Positions 18,566 through 28,166 of a DNA stretch of 64,000 nt are shown here, piece after piece (within the stretch, counting starts at the first letter, position 1; each line of letters begins with the position of its first letter). The translations under genes and the position numbers were made by a program. The stretch comes from Shewanella sediminis HAW-EB3. GTDB taxonomy: Bacteria; Pseudomonadota; Gammaproteobacteria; Enterobacterales; Shewanellaceae. The stretch covers positions 3,906,001 to 3,970,000 of the forward strand of contig NC_009831.1 of assembly GCF_000018025.1 (NCBI RefSeq), read 5' to 3'. The notes under the pieces were generated by a model. That model was given only the letters and a program-made list of their open reading frames with translations. It was not told where the DNA came from and did not search any database.

Positions 18566-18593
18566 AACACCGGACACATTCATGTCCGGTGTT
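18566..18593 (+). other. Strong intercistronic hairpin between fixB and fixC
   Basis: AACACCGGACA, a 6-nt loop and TGTCCGGTGTT form a perfect 11-bp stem. It is followed by AAAACCC, not a T-run, so it is not an ordinary terminator; mRNA processing, protection of the fixAB message or partial attenuation are possible roles. Confidence 0.65.
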
Positions 18594-18624
18594 AAAACCC
18601 AAATTATGTGAAGAGTAAATTTGT

Positions 18625-19917
18625 ATGGAAGAAGAAGCATTTGACGCGATTATCGTAGGAGCCGGGCTTGCTGGATGCGTTGCCGCTTATGTTTTAGCAA
18701 AAGAGGGAGCGGACGTTCTCGTTATTGAGCGCGGTAACTATGCCGGCAGCAAAAACATGACCGGTGGCCGACTCTATGCTCATAGTCTGGAGAAGATTAT
18801 TCCCGGCTTTGCTAAAGAAGCCCCGGTAGAGAGAAAAGTCACTAAAGAAAAAGTCACCTTCCTAACCGATGATACCGGCGTCACTCTGGACTACCATAAT
18901 GGCCGTTCACAAACATCGACACAAGAATCTTATACCGTATTACGAGGTGACTTTGACCAATGGTTGATGGCCAAAGCCGAAGAGGTTGGTGCCCAGTTTA
19001 TTACCGGTATTCGTGTCGATGAGCTGATTACTAAAGATGGCAAAGTCGTAGGTGTTAATGCAGACGGTGATGAGTTGATAGCTAAGGCTGTCATTTTGGC
19101 CGAAGGTGTTAACCCTGTGCTTGGTGAAAAATTAGGCATGGTAAAACCTAAAGTAAACGCCGATGCCATGGCTGTGGGTGCTAAAGAGCTGATTGAACTT
19201 CCCAAAGAGGTCATTCAGGACAGATTTAATCTCTCAGATGATGAAGGCGCAGCCTGGTTGTTCGCCGGCTCGCCATCAAATGGTTTGATGGGTGGTGGTT
19301 TCATCTATACCAACCAAACTACAGTCTCATTGGGTATCGTCTGCGGACTGCATGATATAGGCAGCTCAGATAAAACCGTTCCACAAATGCTTGAAGACTT
19401 CAAAAATCACTCAATCATTAAGCCTCTGCTTGAAGGCGGGAAACTACTCGAGTATTCGGGTCATGTAGTACCGGAAGCTGGCTTAAATATGGTCCCTAAA
19501 CTGGTTGATGATGGCGTATTGATAACCGGAGATGCGGCGGGTTTCTGCTTAAACATCGGCTACACCGTTCGCGGAATGGATCTTGCCATTGCTTCTGGCG
19601 AAGCGGCAGCGAAAGCCGTATTAACGGCGCGTGCAAACAAGGATTTCAGTGCACAAGGTTTGTCTTCATATCAGACTCTTTTGGAAGACAGCTTTGTAAT
19701 GAAAGATCTGAAACTCTATAAGAACCTTCCAGCTTTCATGGAGACTCCACGGATCTTCAACGAATATCCAAAGATGGTTGCCGACATAATGCAAAGCATG
19801 TTCACAGTAGATGGCAGCGAATCGCAACCACTTCGGAAGACCCTCATGAAACACTGTAAAGAAGTGGGTTACATGAACCTGATTAAAGATGGCATTAAAG
19901 GAGTGACTGCAATATGA
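18625..19917 (+). CDS. fixC: FixC, flavoprotein dehydrogenase (ETF-quinone oxidoreductase-like)
   Basis: 430 residues, against 428 in Escherichia coli. The N-terminal FAD-binding Rossmann motif is DAIIVGAGLAGCVAAYVLAK followed by VLVIERGNYAGSKNMTGGRL. A later LITGDAAGFCLNIGYTVRGM completes the FAD site as in ETF-ubiquinone oxidoreductases. It is presumed to pass electrons between FixX or a quinone and the FixAB flavoprotein at the inner membrane. The start follows fixB by 91 bp; the end overlaps fixX by 4 bp (ATGA), which implies translational coupling. Confidence 0.96.
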   Translation: MEEEAFDAIIVGAGLAGCVAAYVLAKEGADVLVIERGNYAGSKNMTGGRLYAHSLEKIIPGFAKEAPVERKVTKEKVTFLTDDTGVTLDYHNGRSQTSTQESYTVLRGDFDQWLMAKAEEVGAQFITGIRVDELITKDGKVVGVNADGDELIAKAVILAEGVNPVLGEKLGMVKPKVNADAMAVGAKELIELPKEVIQDRFNLSDDEGAAWLFAGSPSNGLMGGGFIYTNQTTVSLGIVCGLHDIGSSDKTVPQMLEDFKNHSIIKPLLEGGKLLEYSGHVVPEAGLNMVPKLVDDGVLITGDAAGFCLNIGYTVRGMDLAIASGEAAAKAVLTARANKDFSAQGLSSYQTLLEDSFVMKDLKLYKNLPAFMETPRIFNEYPKMVADIMQSMFTVDGSESQPLRKTLMKHCKEVGYMNLIKDGIKGVTAI

Positions 19918-20201
19918 CCGAAACAGTCAATGTAGACGTAAAACTTGGCGTCAATAAGTTTCATGTAGATGAAGGTCATCCACATATTATCTTGAAAGAT
20001 AATCCGAATATGACCGAGTATCGCAAATTGGTAAACGCCTGCCCTGCTGGTTTGTATAAACTTGAAGAAGATGGCTCTATCCGTTTCGATTCTGCGGGTT
20101 GTTTGGAGTGCGGTACCTGTAAGTTTCTTTGTGGTGACACAATTTTAGAAAAATGGGAATACCCAAGAGGAACATTTGGTATCGAATACCGATATGGATA
20201 A
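19914..20201 (+). CDS. fixX: FixX, ferredoxin-like protein
   Basis: 95 residues, the length of Escherichia coli FixX. A cysteine-rich C-terminal half has VNACPAGLYKL and GCLECGTCKFLCGD, giving ligands for one [4Fe-4S] cluster, as in the iron-sulfur part of ETF-quinone oxidoreductase. It partners FixC, with which it overlaps by 4 bp. The preceding fixC sequence supplies the ribosome site AAAGGAG. Confidence 0.96.
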   Translation: MTETVNVDVKLGVNKFHVDEGHPHIILKDNPNMTEYRKLVNACPAGLYKLEEDGSIRFDSAGCLECGTCKFLCGDTILEKWEYPRGTFGIEYRYG

Positions 20202-20711
20202 CCATTTGGAAACTGGGTGTTTATAGAACACCCATATTTCTGGCCCCTACAGTTTTAGAGTCAGAATAATGTTATCTCGGTTAAAGTTATTGATTACACA
20301 ATTATAAGAACAGTAACTTAACATGTTTGGTTCTAGCTTTATTGATAAGCGCGTGTGTTCATTTTATAACATGAACAACCTGGTAAAAAGATGTGAAGCC
20401 CATAGGCTTATTTGTTCAATGCGCGGTAAAAGCTAAAAGAAAAGCTTAACCAAATAAAGCATTACCCTGTGTTTGAAATAAATTTCAATATTTACAATAA
20501 AAATGAAAATATATAATCAAAAACATTGGTTACATCACCATTATTAAATTGTAAATATTGTAATATTTCAACATAGGATTATCTGATTCGGTGAAATATA
20601 CGTTAGTTCAAAATTGGTTCAATAATAATTTTGAAGCAACATTATAACCATTCGTGACTATGACGGTTGCGAACACTATTAATAGAACAAATAAAGTTGG
20701 TGGTTAGTAGT
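20202..20711. other. Intergenic region between fixX and yaaU
   Basis: 510 bp, very AT-rich, no gene. A probable terminator sits at its left end (20214-20241). The rest should hold a separate yaaU promoter; no clear operator was recognised. Confidence 0.5.
20214..20241 (+). terminator. Probable terminator after fixX
   Basis: TGGGTGTT, a 5-nt loop and AACACCCA form an 8-bp stem 12 bp after the fixX stop, followed by TATTTCT, a weak T-rich tail. Confidence 0.55.
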
Positions 20712-22049
20712 ATGAATTCAAAGAAAAACTTCGATGATATGGAGTTTACTCCACTTCATAGAAAAATAATGCTTTGGGGAAGCGGAGGTCCATTTTTAGA
20801 TGGCTATGTATTAGTTATTATTGGACTTGCACTTCAACAACTTACACCAGAATTAGGCTTAGATGCACAGTGGATCGGTTTAGTTGGTGCGGCGACACTG
20901 GCCGGTCTGTTTATCGGAACCGCGCTATTTGGCTATGTGGCAGATATAGTCGGTCGTAAGAAGATGTTTATGATAGACATTATTGCAATTGCAGTGCTTT
21001 CATTTGCAACCATGTTTATCTCATCTCCTATAGAGTTAGTCATCTTACGATTCTTAATCGGAATCGTTATCGGAGCCGATTACCCCATCGCCACCTCTAT
21101 GGTTGCCGAGTTCTCACCCACTAAGCAACGGGCATTCACAATGGGCTTCATTGCTGCCATGTGGTACGTTGGTGCTACTGCAGCCAACATGGTTGGCTAC
21201 CTTCTCTACGATGTTCAAGATGGCTGGAGATGGATGTTTGGTAGTGCGGTTATTCCCTGTCTCGTTATTCTACTCGGACGTTTTCACCTACCTGAATCGC
21301 CAAGATGGTTACTTAAAAAAGGCCGTGTGGAAGAGTGCCGTGAAATAATGCATAAGTTTTTTGGCAAGGATGTCGATATTAGTTTCGAAGAGGCGGAAGA
21401 GACTAAATATAGTAAACTATTTGAACCTATCTATTTAAAAAGAATTATATTCATCGGCACCATATGGAGCTGTCAGGTTATTCCCATGTTCGCCATATAT
21501 ACATTTGGGCCTCAAATAATCGAACTGCTTGGATTTACTGAGGGACAAGATGCGGCCCTGGGCAATATCGTTATCAGTATATTCTTTATGGCCGGGTGTA
21601 TCCCAGCGATGTACTGGCTGAACTCTATCGGTCGCAGACCACTTTTAATCGGCAGCTTTGCCATTATGACCGCCTCTCTGGCACTACTTGGCATAGTGCC
21701 AAATCCAAGCATCTGGCTGATTGTAGGCGCTTTTGCCATTTACGCCTTCTTCTCAGGTGGTCCAGGGATCTTGCAGTGGCTCTATCCAAATGAGCTGTTT
21801 CCTACAGAGATACGGGCGTCAGCCGTTGGCGCTGTGATGTCCTTTAGCCGAATTGGTACCATAGTCTCGACTTATGCCCTGCCCGTTTATATGGCCACCT
21901 ATGGCATATCATCGACATTGCTTGTCGGTGCTGCCATATCACTGATCGGATTAGTTGTTTCAGTGTTCATGGCACCAGAAACAAAAGGATTAACATTAGA
22001 AACAACCAGTTCAGTTGATTTCACAGCTTCAGCTGAAGTAAGTAGATAA
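20712..22049 (+). CDS. yaaU: YaaU-like major facilitator superfamily transporter
   Basis: 445 residues from the ATG at 20712, giving MNSKKNFDDMEFTPLHRKIM, which aligns with Escherichia coli YaaU (443 residues); the frame open to 20667 begins with TTG and adds unrelated residues. It has about 12 membrane helices and sugar-porter-type motifs: GYVADIVGRKKMFMID between helices 2 and 3, LPESPRWLLKKGR, and FPTEIRASAVGA. In Escherichia coli yaaU also lies directly downstream of fixX, so the cai-fix-yaaU block is conserved. Its substrate is unknown; a carnitine-related compound is inference. Confidence 0.93.
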   Translation: MNSKKNFDDMEFTPLHRKIMLWGSGGPFLDGYVLVIIGLALQQLTPELGLDAQWIGLVGAATLAGLFIGTALFGYVADIVGRKKMFMIDIIAIAVLSFATMFISSPIELVILRFLIGIVIGADYPIATSMVAEFSPTKQRAFTMGFIAAMWYVGATAANMVGYLLYDVQDGWRWMFGSAVIPCLVILLGRFHLPESPRWLLKKGRVEECREIMHKFFGKDVDISFEEAEETKYSKLFEPIYLKRIIFIGTIWSCQVIPMFAIYTFGPQIIELLGFTEGQDAALGNIVISIFFMAGCIPAMYWLNSIGRRPLLIGSFAIMTASLALLGIVPNPSIWLIVGAFAIYAFFSGGPGILQWLYPNELFPTEIRASAVGAVMSFSRIGTIVSTYALPVYMATYGISSTLLVGAAISLIGLVVSVFMAPETKGLTLETTSSVDFTASAEVSR

Positions 22050-22418
22050 ATTATTATCTAAGATATTAAAAGAGTCCCGTACATCTGAAAACATGTACAG
22101 ATAAGGTACGGGACTCAAGAAGTTATCGAATGAAGATATACTCTTAAACTTTAATTCTATAGCTTTAAATATTTACCAGCCGATATATCGACGAATATAT
22201 TTCGGCAAAACCTAATTAATTAGAGGAGGATATCCGCGCAAGCCGAAAAGGATGTCGAATATGTACGGAACCCATGAATTAAATATAACCTGTAATTAGA
22301 CGGGGGGATTACTTGCCTGTATTTAATTACCCATACTGTTTTATACATAAGTACAAACCATTTTAAATATAAGTACAAACTAAGTACTAAAAACTTTAAA
22401 TACAATTGGAATATAACG
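22050..22418. other. Intergenic region between yaaU and porin gene
   Basis: 369 bp without a gene. A long hairpin at 22072-22116 follows yaaU. The remainder is AT-rich with tandem ATAAGTACAAAC-like words near 22347-22381 and presumably contains the porin promoter. Confidence 0.5.
22072..22116 (+). terminator. Two-part hairpin after yaaU
   Basis: Outer arms GAGTCCCGTAC (22072-22082) and GTACGGGACTC (22106-22116) match perfectly; inner arms ATCTG (22083-22087) and CAGAT (22098-22102) extend the stem. No T-run follows, so termination is likely but not certain. Confidence 0.6.
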
Positions 22419-23552
22419 ATGATGAAAACTAACAAAACGTTTTATATCTCTCTTATTGCAAGTGCTATTGCATTAAGTAGCTTCAACACCATGGCTGCCG
22501 CTGAAGAAGATGGCATTAATATCCACGGTGGCGTGCGTATTAACTACTCATATAAAGATTACAGCGAGAGTTCAAAAGATAAAGGTGGTGATCTGACATT
22601 TAACATGGCGTCACTAAGATTTGACGGTAAGCATGGTAACTGGGGATTAAAGTCGGATTACCGTTTCACTGCCGACACTAACTATATCAAATATGGCTAC
22701 GGCTTCTACGATTTCAATCCTGAGTGGGAACTTCAGTTCGGTATTAACCAAGTGCCATTTGGCAACCTGGGATATATCTCTAACAGCTATTGGTTTGGCC
22801 TCCCCTACTACCTTGGTTTCGAAGACGACTATGATATTGGTGTAAAAGCCACCTTTGAGAAAAACGGTTGGCACACAGATATGGCTTTCTATAAGAGCGC
22901 CGAATATGGACCAAGCGAAAACAAACAGTACGCAGCCGACCTGTATACCGGCACTATCAACGGTACCGAGTATAACAACGAAGAGACAAACCAGCTTAAC
23001 CTTCGCCAAACCTACACCATGGAACACCAGGGCGGCTCAACCACTTTTGGTGGCTCGGTTGAAGTTGGCCAGATCTATAACGCTAAAACCGGTAACAATG
23101 GCGACAGATATGCCGTTGCCGCTAGCCTTGACAGCAAGTTCCATGGCTGGAACCTGCAACTTCAAGCCATGCAGTATGAGTATGATGCAGCCGATAGCGC
23201 GGATGACAACAAGATCGCCATCGCAGTGGTCAGCTGGCAGTATGAAATTGCCTCTAAGGCACAGGTATACAGTATCAACCTGGCAAAAACGATCCCGACC
23301 GATTGGGGTAGCGTAAAGTTCTACAATGACTTCGGCCTAATGACACCGGATGTTGCCGACGAAACCTACGATGACAGTATGCAAAACGTGTTAGGCGCCG
23401 CGATCGCAGCAGGTCCTACTTACACCCAAATCGACTTCATCATGGGTAAGAACATGACCTTCTCAACGGCAAACAACGACCATATCGGTCTGCCTGAAGT
23501 CGGTGATGATTGGGACAAGCGCTTCAACATCTCCATGGCTTACTACTTCTAA
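22419..23552 (+). CDS. Outer-membrane porin
   Basis: 377 residues with a signal peptide ending near NTMAAAEED, then a 16-strand-like beta-barrel sequence of alternating polar and aromatic residues, ending NISMAYYF with the C-terminal phenylalanine typical of outer-membrane proteins. Resembles the phosphate-selective/anion porin group of Shewanella (INIHGGVRINYSYKDYSES, FGINQVPFGNLGY). Tandem ATGs at 22419 and 22422 with a weak ribosome site. Its position after yaaU suggests it lets carnitine or related betaines through the outer membrane, but this is inference from position only. Confidence 0.85.
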   Translation: MMKTNKTFYISLIASAIALSSFNTMAAAEEDGINIHGGVRINYSYKDYSESSKDKGGDLTFNMASLRFDGKHGNWGLKSDYRFTADTNYIKYGYGFYDFNPEWELQFGINQVPFGNLGYISNSYWFGLPYYLGFEDDYDIGVKATFEKNGWHTDMAFYKSAEYGPSENKQYAADLYTGTINGTEYNNEETNQLNLRQTYTMEHQGGSTTFGGSVEVGQIYNAKTGNNGDRYAVAASLDSKFHGWNLQLQAMQYEYDAADSADDNKIAIAVVSWQYEIASKAQVYSINLAKTIPTDWGSVKFYNDFGLMTPDVADETYDDSMQNVLGAAIAAGPTYTQIDFIMGKNMTFSTANNDHIGLPEVGDDWDKRFNISMAYYF

Positions 23553-23573
23553 GCACAAGCACGGAGGAGACAG

Positions 23574-23600
23574 GCAATCAACTACACCCAGGTTGATTGC
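23574..23600 (+). terminator. First of two hairpins after the porin gene
   Basis: GCAATCAAC, a 9-nt loop and GTTGATTGC form a 9-bp stem followed by TCCTCTTCC. Confidence 0.45.
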
Positions 23601-23665
23601 TCCTCTTCCAGTTTAAGGGTCAACACGTTCTCATCTCGACACATTACATGGACATCTTATGACCC

Positions 23666-23694
23666 AGCCTTCGCCCTATCGAAGGCTTTTTTTT
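23666..23694 (+). terminator. Rho-independent terminator after the porin gene
   Basis: AGCCTTCG, a 6-nt loop and CGAAGGCT followed by eight T in total; a textbook terminator 29 bp before the chemoreceptor start, so the chemoreceptor is probably read from its own promoter or by read-through. Confidence 0.9.
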
Positions 23695-23722
23695 ACCACC
23701 AAAGGAATGAGGATCTCCGGTT

Positions 23723-25357
23723 ATGATGAATATTAAAAACTTATCGGTTAATAACAAAATTGCACTGGCCTTTAGCTGCATCGCCGTGGCAGTAATAGCC
23801 CTTAGCATGCTGTTTATATCGGGACTGAATAACACACGCGATAATATCCTGACGCTGACTGACGAAGTACTACCCAATGTCTTATTAGTCGAGAAAATAA
23901 AATTTGTCACCATCTTCATTCGCCGGGATCAGTTCTCTTTCCTGCCCAGTATCGGCGATCCGGAGATGAAAAGCTGGATGCAGACAACCGACAACATGAT
24001 TGATGATGTCACCGATATGATCAACACCTACGAAAAGAGCATTCAGACAGAAGAGGAGCGCCAAGCGCTCACATTAGCGAGACGCAACTGGCAAGATTAC
24101 CTCAGTGCTCAGAGTGGTTTCAACGACATCGTCCTGCAAAATGATCTGGCAGGCGCAAACACATACCTGCTGAGTTCATATAAACAGTTTAACAGGATGC
24201 AAGACGCCTTAACCAAGCTGACAGAGATCAATTTAGCACGCACGGAAACAGACCGCACCAATACGCTCGAAGGTGTCAGCACGGCAACCATGAAGACCTA
24301 TATCGGCGTTGGGGCATTATTTACCTTAATGGCAGTGATGACCCTCTTCCTTGGACGACAAATTCGCAACCCATTGCGTGAAGTCATGACTATGGCCGAA
24401 GAGATCGCCAATGGTAATCTGGCCTATCAGATAAAACGCGACCAGATAGGCAATGACGAGCTTGGCCAGCTGGCCGACTCCTGTATCAGCATGCAGAAAA
24501 ACTTGCGTGAGTTGGTCGATGAGATAGGCGGCGCCGTGGTGCAACTCAGCTCCTCGATCGAAGAGGTGAGCGCCATCTCTGAGCAGTCATCTCAGGGCAT
24601 GTCACAGCAGCAAAATGAGATCACTATGGTTGCCACTGCGATGCAGCAGATGCAGGCGACCGTCAATGAAGTCGCCATGAATACCGAAGATGCCTCGAGT
24701 TCGGCAAATTCGGCAACCGAGCGTGCCGATCAGGGCAATCAAGAGGTTCAACAGAACATCATCGAGATCCAGCAGGTTTCTGAGGTCATAGAAAATGCCG
24801 GTGAGATGGTGGCCCAGCTCGAGAAAGATTCAGCGAGTATCTCCATGGTGGTCGATGTTATCGGCGGCATTGCCGAGCAAACAAACCTGCTGGCCCTGAA
24901 TGCGGCCATCGAAGCGGCGCGCGCCGGTGAGCAGGGACGAGGCTTCGCCGTCGTCGCCGATGAAGTACGCACACTGGCAGGAAGAACCCAGGATTCTACC
25001 CGTCAGATTGTCGAGATAATCGAGAAGCTGCAACTCCGCGCCGTCGAGGCCGGAGCTGCGACTAAACAGAGCTGTGAAATGATCCGTGGCTGCGTGTCAC
25101 AAACCCACTCCACGGGCGAGAAGATCTCCGAGATTGAACAAGCAGTCACACAGATCGCGGCGATGAATATTCAGATCGCCAGTGCCTGCAGCGAGCAAAA
25201 CTCGGTGACCGAAGATCTCAGCCGTAGCGTAGAAACCATCAACGTCTCCTCATCGGAGGCGGCAACCGGAGCCGGCCAGACGGCGCAAGCCTGTATCGAA
25301 CTAAGCCAGCTCTCCTTAGGCCTCAAGAGCATGGTCGATCAATTTAAGACCGCCTAA
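23723..25357 (+). CDS. Methyl-accepting chemotaxis protein
   Basis: 544 residues. Membrane helix 1 at about residues 12-32, a periplasmic four-helix-bundle-like sensor (about 33-190), membrane helix 2 (about 191-212, [19 protein letters not shown]), HAMP (about 213-265) and a cytoplasmic signalling domain with the hairpin tip [20 protein letters not shown]. Starts at tandem ATGs with GAGG upstream. The ligand is unknown. It is the last gene of the rightward block after the fix genes, yaaU and the porin, so sensing of a carnitine-pathway compound is possible but unproven. Confidence 0.93.
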   Translation: MMNIKNLSVNNKIALAFSCIAVAVIALSMLFISGLNNTRDNILTLTDEVLPNVLLVEKIKFVTIFIRRDQFSFLPSIGDPEMKSWMQTTDNMIDDVTDMINTYEKSIQTEEERQALTLARRNWQDYLSAQSGFNDIVLQNDLAGANTYLLSSYKQFNRMQDALTKLTEINLARTETDRTNTLEGVSTATMKTYIGVGALFTLMAVMTLFLGRQIRNPLREVMTMAEEIANGNLAYQIKRDQIGNDELGQLADSCISMQKNLRELVDEIGGAVVQLSSSIEEVSAISEQSSQGMSQQQNEITMVATAMQQMQATVNEVAMNTEDASSSANSATERADQGNQEVQQNIIEIQQVSEVIENAGEMVAQLEKDSASISMVVDVIGGIAEQTNLLALNAAIEAARAGEQGRGFAVVADEVRTLAGRTQDSTRQIVEIIEKLQLRAVEAGAATKQSCEMIRGCVSQTHSTGEKISEIEQAVTQIAAMNIQIASACSEQNSVTEDLSRSVETINVSSSEAATGAGQTAQACIELSQLSLGLKSMVDQFKTA

Positions 25358-25513
25358 ATAATGGCAGACTTGTCACTTATTCAGTGATCCCAAGCACTCG
25401 ACCTGGGATCCTGGATGAGTGCACAGTTCGTCTATCCATTATAAAGCTGAGAAAGCCCTTAATTCCTCGATTTCAATTCGACCAAGGATAGAGCCATACA
25501 GGGCCTTATTTAC

Positions 25514-25780
25514 CTACATGCATTGAGCAATCGCCCCCTTCTTACTTGCCGCCATCACACAACCTCGCTCACTGTCCGATGCCGCTTTGCAGTCGGCCAT
25601 CATGGTCCTGCTATCCGGTGCCATACTCCCCAGCACTTTCCTTGCGTGTTTAACCACTTCATTACACTTCTCTACGGGAACGGGATCGTAATTACTGCAG
25701 GCACTGAGCAAGGCTGTGAAGGTGGCAAGTGTAAGTAAAATTAACGGCGTCGCTTTCCTGATATTAAAAATAGGGGACAT
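25514..25780 (-). CDS. Small predicted lipoprotein
   Basis: 88 residues. The N-terminus has a hydrophobic signal ending in lipobox LLSAC (about residue 28), so it is exported and lipidated. The mature part has paired cysteines (EKCNEVV, MADCKAA, RGCVMAA, AQCM) suggesting disulfides. No family recognised. Convergent with the chemoreceptor gene; a weak GATCCCA/TGGGATC hairpin at 25386-25410 lies between them. Confidence 0.72.
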   Translation of the reverse strand: MSPIFNIRKATPLILLTLATFTALLSACSNYDPVPVEKCNEVVKHARKVLGSMAPDSRTMMADCKAASDSERGCVMAASKKGAIAQCM

Positions 25781-25967
25781 GATGCTTCCTTAAACTTGAT
25801 TAGGGACTCTGTTGATAAGGAGAACGGTACGATTTATTTAACACTGAGATCCTATCCAGTCAGTCACAGTTCTTCTCATTAGAAAATGATAGCTAACTTT
25901 AGCGTAATACCCCTATTTTTATTACAATGGGCATAAGAACTTTACAGAGCTTAAATTAAACTCAAAT

Positions 25968-26219
25968 ATGGCAAAACCTAATAAGAAAGGCCCCTCCCGC
26001 ACCGTCGACATCTTCTGCGCTAAGTGTAAAACTCAGCTGTTTAAGTATCGCAAGGGAGGAAAAGGCGCCTTAGTCAAATGCTTCAAGGAGCGCATTGTCG
26101 AGGACTACACTAGAGTCCCCTGCACTTGCCCCGAATGTGGTCAGGTATTTGCCAGAGATTCCTTAGTCAGAGGCACACCGGCATTTAAGATGGTAGGCGG
26201 AAAGGTCACGTTTAAATAA
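25968..26219 (+). CDS. Small zinc-ribbon protein of unknown function
   Basis: 83 residues with two CxxC pairs, CAKCKTQ near residue 17 and CTCPECGQ near residue 53, spaced as in a zinc ribbon, in a lysine/arginine-rich, probably cytoplasmic protein. No signal peptide. The start has a poor ribosome site. A conserved-hypothetical type I associate with Shewanella; role unknown. Confidence 0.75.
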   Translation: MAKPNKKGPSRTVDIFCAKCKTQLFKYRKGGKGALVKCFKERIVEDYTRVPCTCPECGQVFARDSLVRGTPAFKMVGGKVTFK

Positions 26220-26234
26220 GCTCAACGCAGCCTG

Positions 26235-27015
26235 TTAATAGATCGAATCGACATACTTGTGTGTCGGCAGCTGCAATAGGTCTTGTGGATGATCGCCACC
26301 AAAGCTTGCCCACTTACTCTCTCCGGCAAAATTCGTACTGGCGACAGGCTTTTGTGTGTTGAGGTCATAAATTACCAACTGTATCTCTATCTTATCGGGC
26401 TTACCCGACCACTCCGTATTTCTATCTTCCCAATGTAATATCTCGGGTTTCACATAATAACCAAACCCTTGTTTATCGAGCGTGCTTAAACAGTTTTCAC
26501 CGTGGCAATCGGTAGTCACATCGACATTTAATGCCCGCTTAGAGAATGCACTTCTAACTGCGTTCGTCGTCATACGTCCCGATCCCGGGTACTTCTTATT
26601 ACCGTAGCTGCCATCCATAGGTACAGAGATAACGACACCTATAGCTGGATCGAGTTTAACCTCGGGTTTTAATACCAATCAGTATAAAGATGTGGTCGCT
26701 CAGCGAGAATTTAGCGCTTCTGAGGCAAGGCAACGAGTGAAGAACATAGTTATTCTACGTTTAAGCTCGTTAACACAGTATCAGATGCGCTAAAACTCGC
26801 CTTTTAGGAGTGTTTTTGGCTGCCTACTTCTGCGTTGAATGACTTCACAAGGGAGCACCATTCCCTCATCCATTCGCCTTGAATTAGTTTGCCAAAAATA
26901 CTCTGAGTAGATCACTTTCTTATACCGATTGGTATAATAATTCACTTTGCTGATAGGTAGATGAGCAACCCGCCAGTAACACTCCACCAGCAAGCATACA
27001 GATATGCCTCTTCAT
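26235..27015 (-). pseudogene. DUF4823-like lipoprotein gene split by a MITE-like insertion
   Basis: The 5' part begins at the ATG at 27013-27015 with a GGGAG ribosome site and encodes MKRHICMLAGGVLLAGCSST, a lipoprotein signal with lipobox LAGC, then YQQSELL. The 3' part (26235-26669) encodes KPEVKLDPAIGVVISVPMDG and some 125 further residues. A 262-bp element lies between. Deleting the element plus one copy of the flanking TAA rejoins the frame exactly as SELL-KPEVK, so a once intact gene of about 170 codons has been interrupted. The 5' fragment now stops at 26920-26922 inside the element. DUF4823 is a tentative family name. Confidence 0.85.
26673..26934. mobile_element. MITE-like element, copy 1
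   Basis: 262 bp with terminal inverted repeats TACCAATCAGTATAA (left) and TTATACCGATTGGTA (right, one mismatch), flanked by TAA on both sides (26670-26672 and 26935-26937) as a 3-bp target duplication. No transposase. A closely similar copy is at 61494-61756. A short frame inside it (part of 26790-26993, ending KTLLKGEF) is repeated in both copies and is not taken as a gene. Confidence 0.88.
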
Positions 27016-27090
27016 GTTTAATCTCCCAGATTTGATATGCGTGATTTATCGAACGAATGTATCCAGATACCAGTTTATTCAGATACCAAT

Positions 27091-27999
27091 TCACTTAACT
27101 ACCGATAATAAGCTGAATTGTTCGATTAGGAAATCGAGAAAAGCGCGTATATGAGGCTTTGGATACTGAGTGCCTTTATAGATAGCAAAAATCTCACCAC
27201 TGCCTTGGGCTCCGTGCGTTGCAGCCCAATCCGGTAGGATCTCGATAAGTTGCTTGTTGGCTATATAGGGTGTAACCATCCAGTCGGATAACAGCAGGAC
27301 ACCGCTCCCCTGCAGAGCAGCACTGAGCAGAGGTGACCCCCCCTTCGAGATTAAATTCCCCGTAACAGAGACCTTTTTCTCAACTTTTCCTCTACTGAAA
27401 TACCAGTGATTCCTCTGTCTCTCATGGCTGATCAGCAGACAGTTGTGTTGTTGGAGATCTTCAGGTTTTCCAATTCTTGGATGAGTGTGAATATAATCAG
27501 GTGAGGCAACAAGGGAGGTATAATTAGTGAGAAGCTTTCGCGCCTTCAGACGACTGTCTTGTGGTGTGCCTATGCGGATAGCCAAATCGATATTTTCACT
27601 ATTAAGATCGACAACTTTATTATCCAGTTCTATCTCTATCTGAACATTCGGGTAGCGCTCAAGAAATTCAGGGATGAGTGGAGCAAGATAAATATTACCA
27701 AAGCTTTCAAATACTGAGATCCGCAGTACTCCCTCGGGTTCAGGGTTAGTGCCTTTCATTTCGCTTAGCAGTTTATCTGCATCTTGCACTAACTTGGCCG
27801 ATTGCAGGTGAAAGTATTGACCCTCCTCGGTCAGAATTAGCTGACGAGTACTTCTTTTAAAGAGCGTGGTTTGTATCAGGGCTTCCAGATTATCTATATT
27901 TCGGGCAACGGAAGAGGGAGCCATATTTAATGCTTGCGCCGCCTGTGAGAAGCTTCCCGACTCGACAACCTGATGGAACACCTTAATCAAATCTAACAT
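27091..27999 (-). CDS. LysR-family transcriptional regulator
   Basis: 302 residues. N-terminal helix-turn-helix (about 1-60) with VFHQVVESGSFSQAAQALNM and SSVARNIDNLE; effector domain from about residue 88 with ENIDLAIRIG and ending in the region PHIRAFLDFLIE, as in the common CrgA/DmlR-like subgroup. It is divergent from the AhpD-like gene at 28167 with 167 bp between them, so it probably regulates that gene. Confidence 0.93.
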   Translation of the reverse strand: MLDLIKVFHQVVESGSFSQAAQALNMAPSSVARNIDNLEALIQTTLFKRSTRQLILTEEGQYFHLQSAKLVQDADKLLSEMKGTNPEPEGVLRISVFESFGNIYLAPLIPEFLERYPNVQIEIELDNKVVDLNSENIDLAIRIGTPQDSRLKARKLLTNYTSLVASPDYIHTHPRIGKPEDLQQHNCLLISHERQRNHWYFSRGKVEKKVSVTGNLISKGGSPLLSAALQGSGVLLLSDWMVTPYIANKQLIEILPDWAATHGAQGSGEIFAIYKGTQYPKPHIRAFLDFLIEQFSLLSVVK

Positions 28000-28166
28000 C
28001 TGTTTCTCCCCACATCTGTCAATTTTAATATCTAGTAATATCGCTCACCTTTGCGTTTTACGCAAAACAATCTCAGCTTTAGTGACTATTCCCCCACAAT
28101 ATCGAATGATGCACAATTTGGTCATCGCAATAGAGCGACTCACTTTATCAAGATAGAGAAGATGAC

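Noticed and set aside
22200..22310. Possible riboswitch-like leader (GGATATCCGCGCAAGCCGAAAA) before the porin gene
   Set aside because: It does not match the core of cyclic-di-GMP or other riboswitch classes that I can recognise by eye.
26790..26993. 67-codon frame ending KTLLKGEF
   Set aside because: It is made mostly of the MITE-like element; the same ending recurs in the copy at 61.6 kb, so it is a repeat-borne frame.
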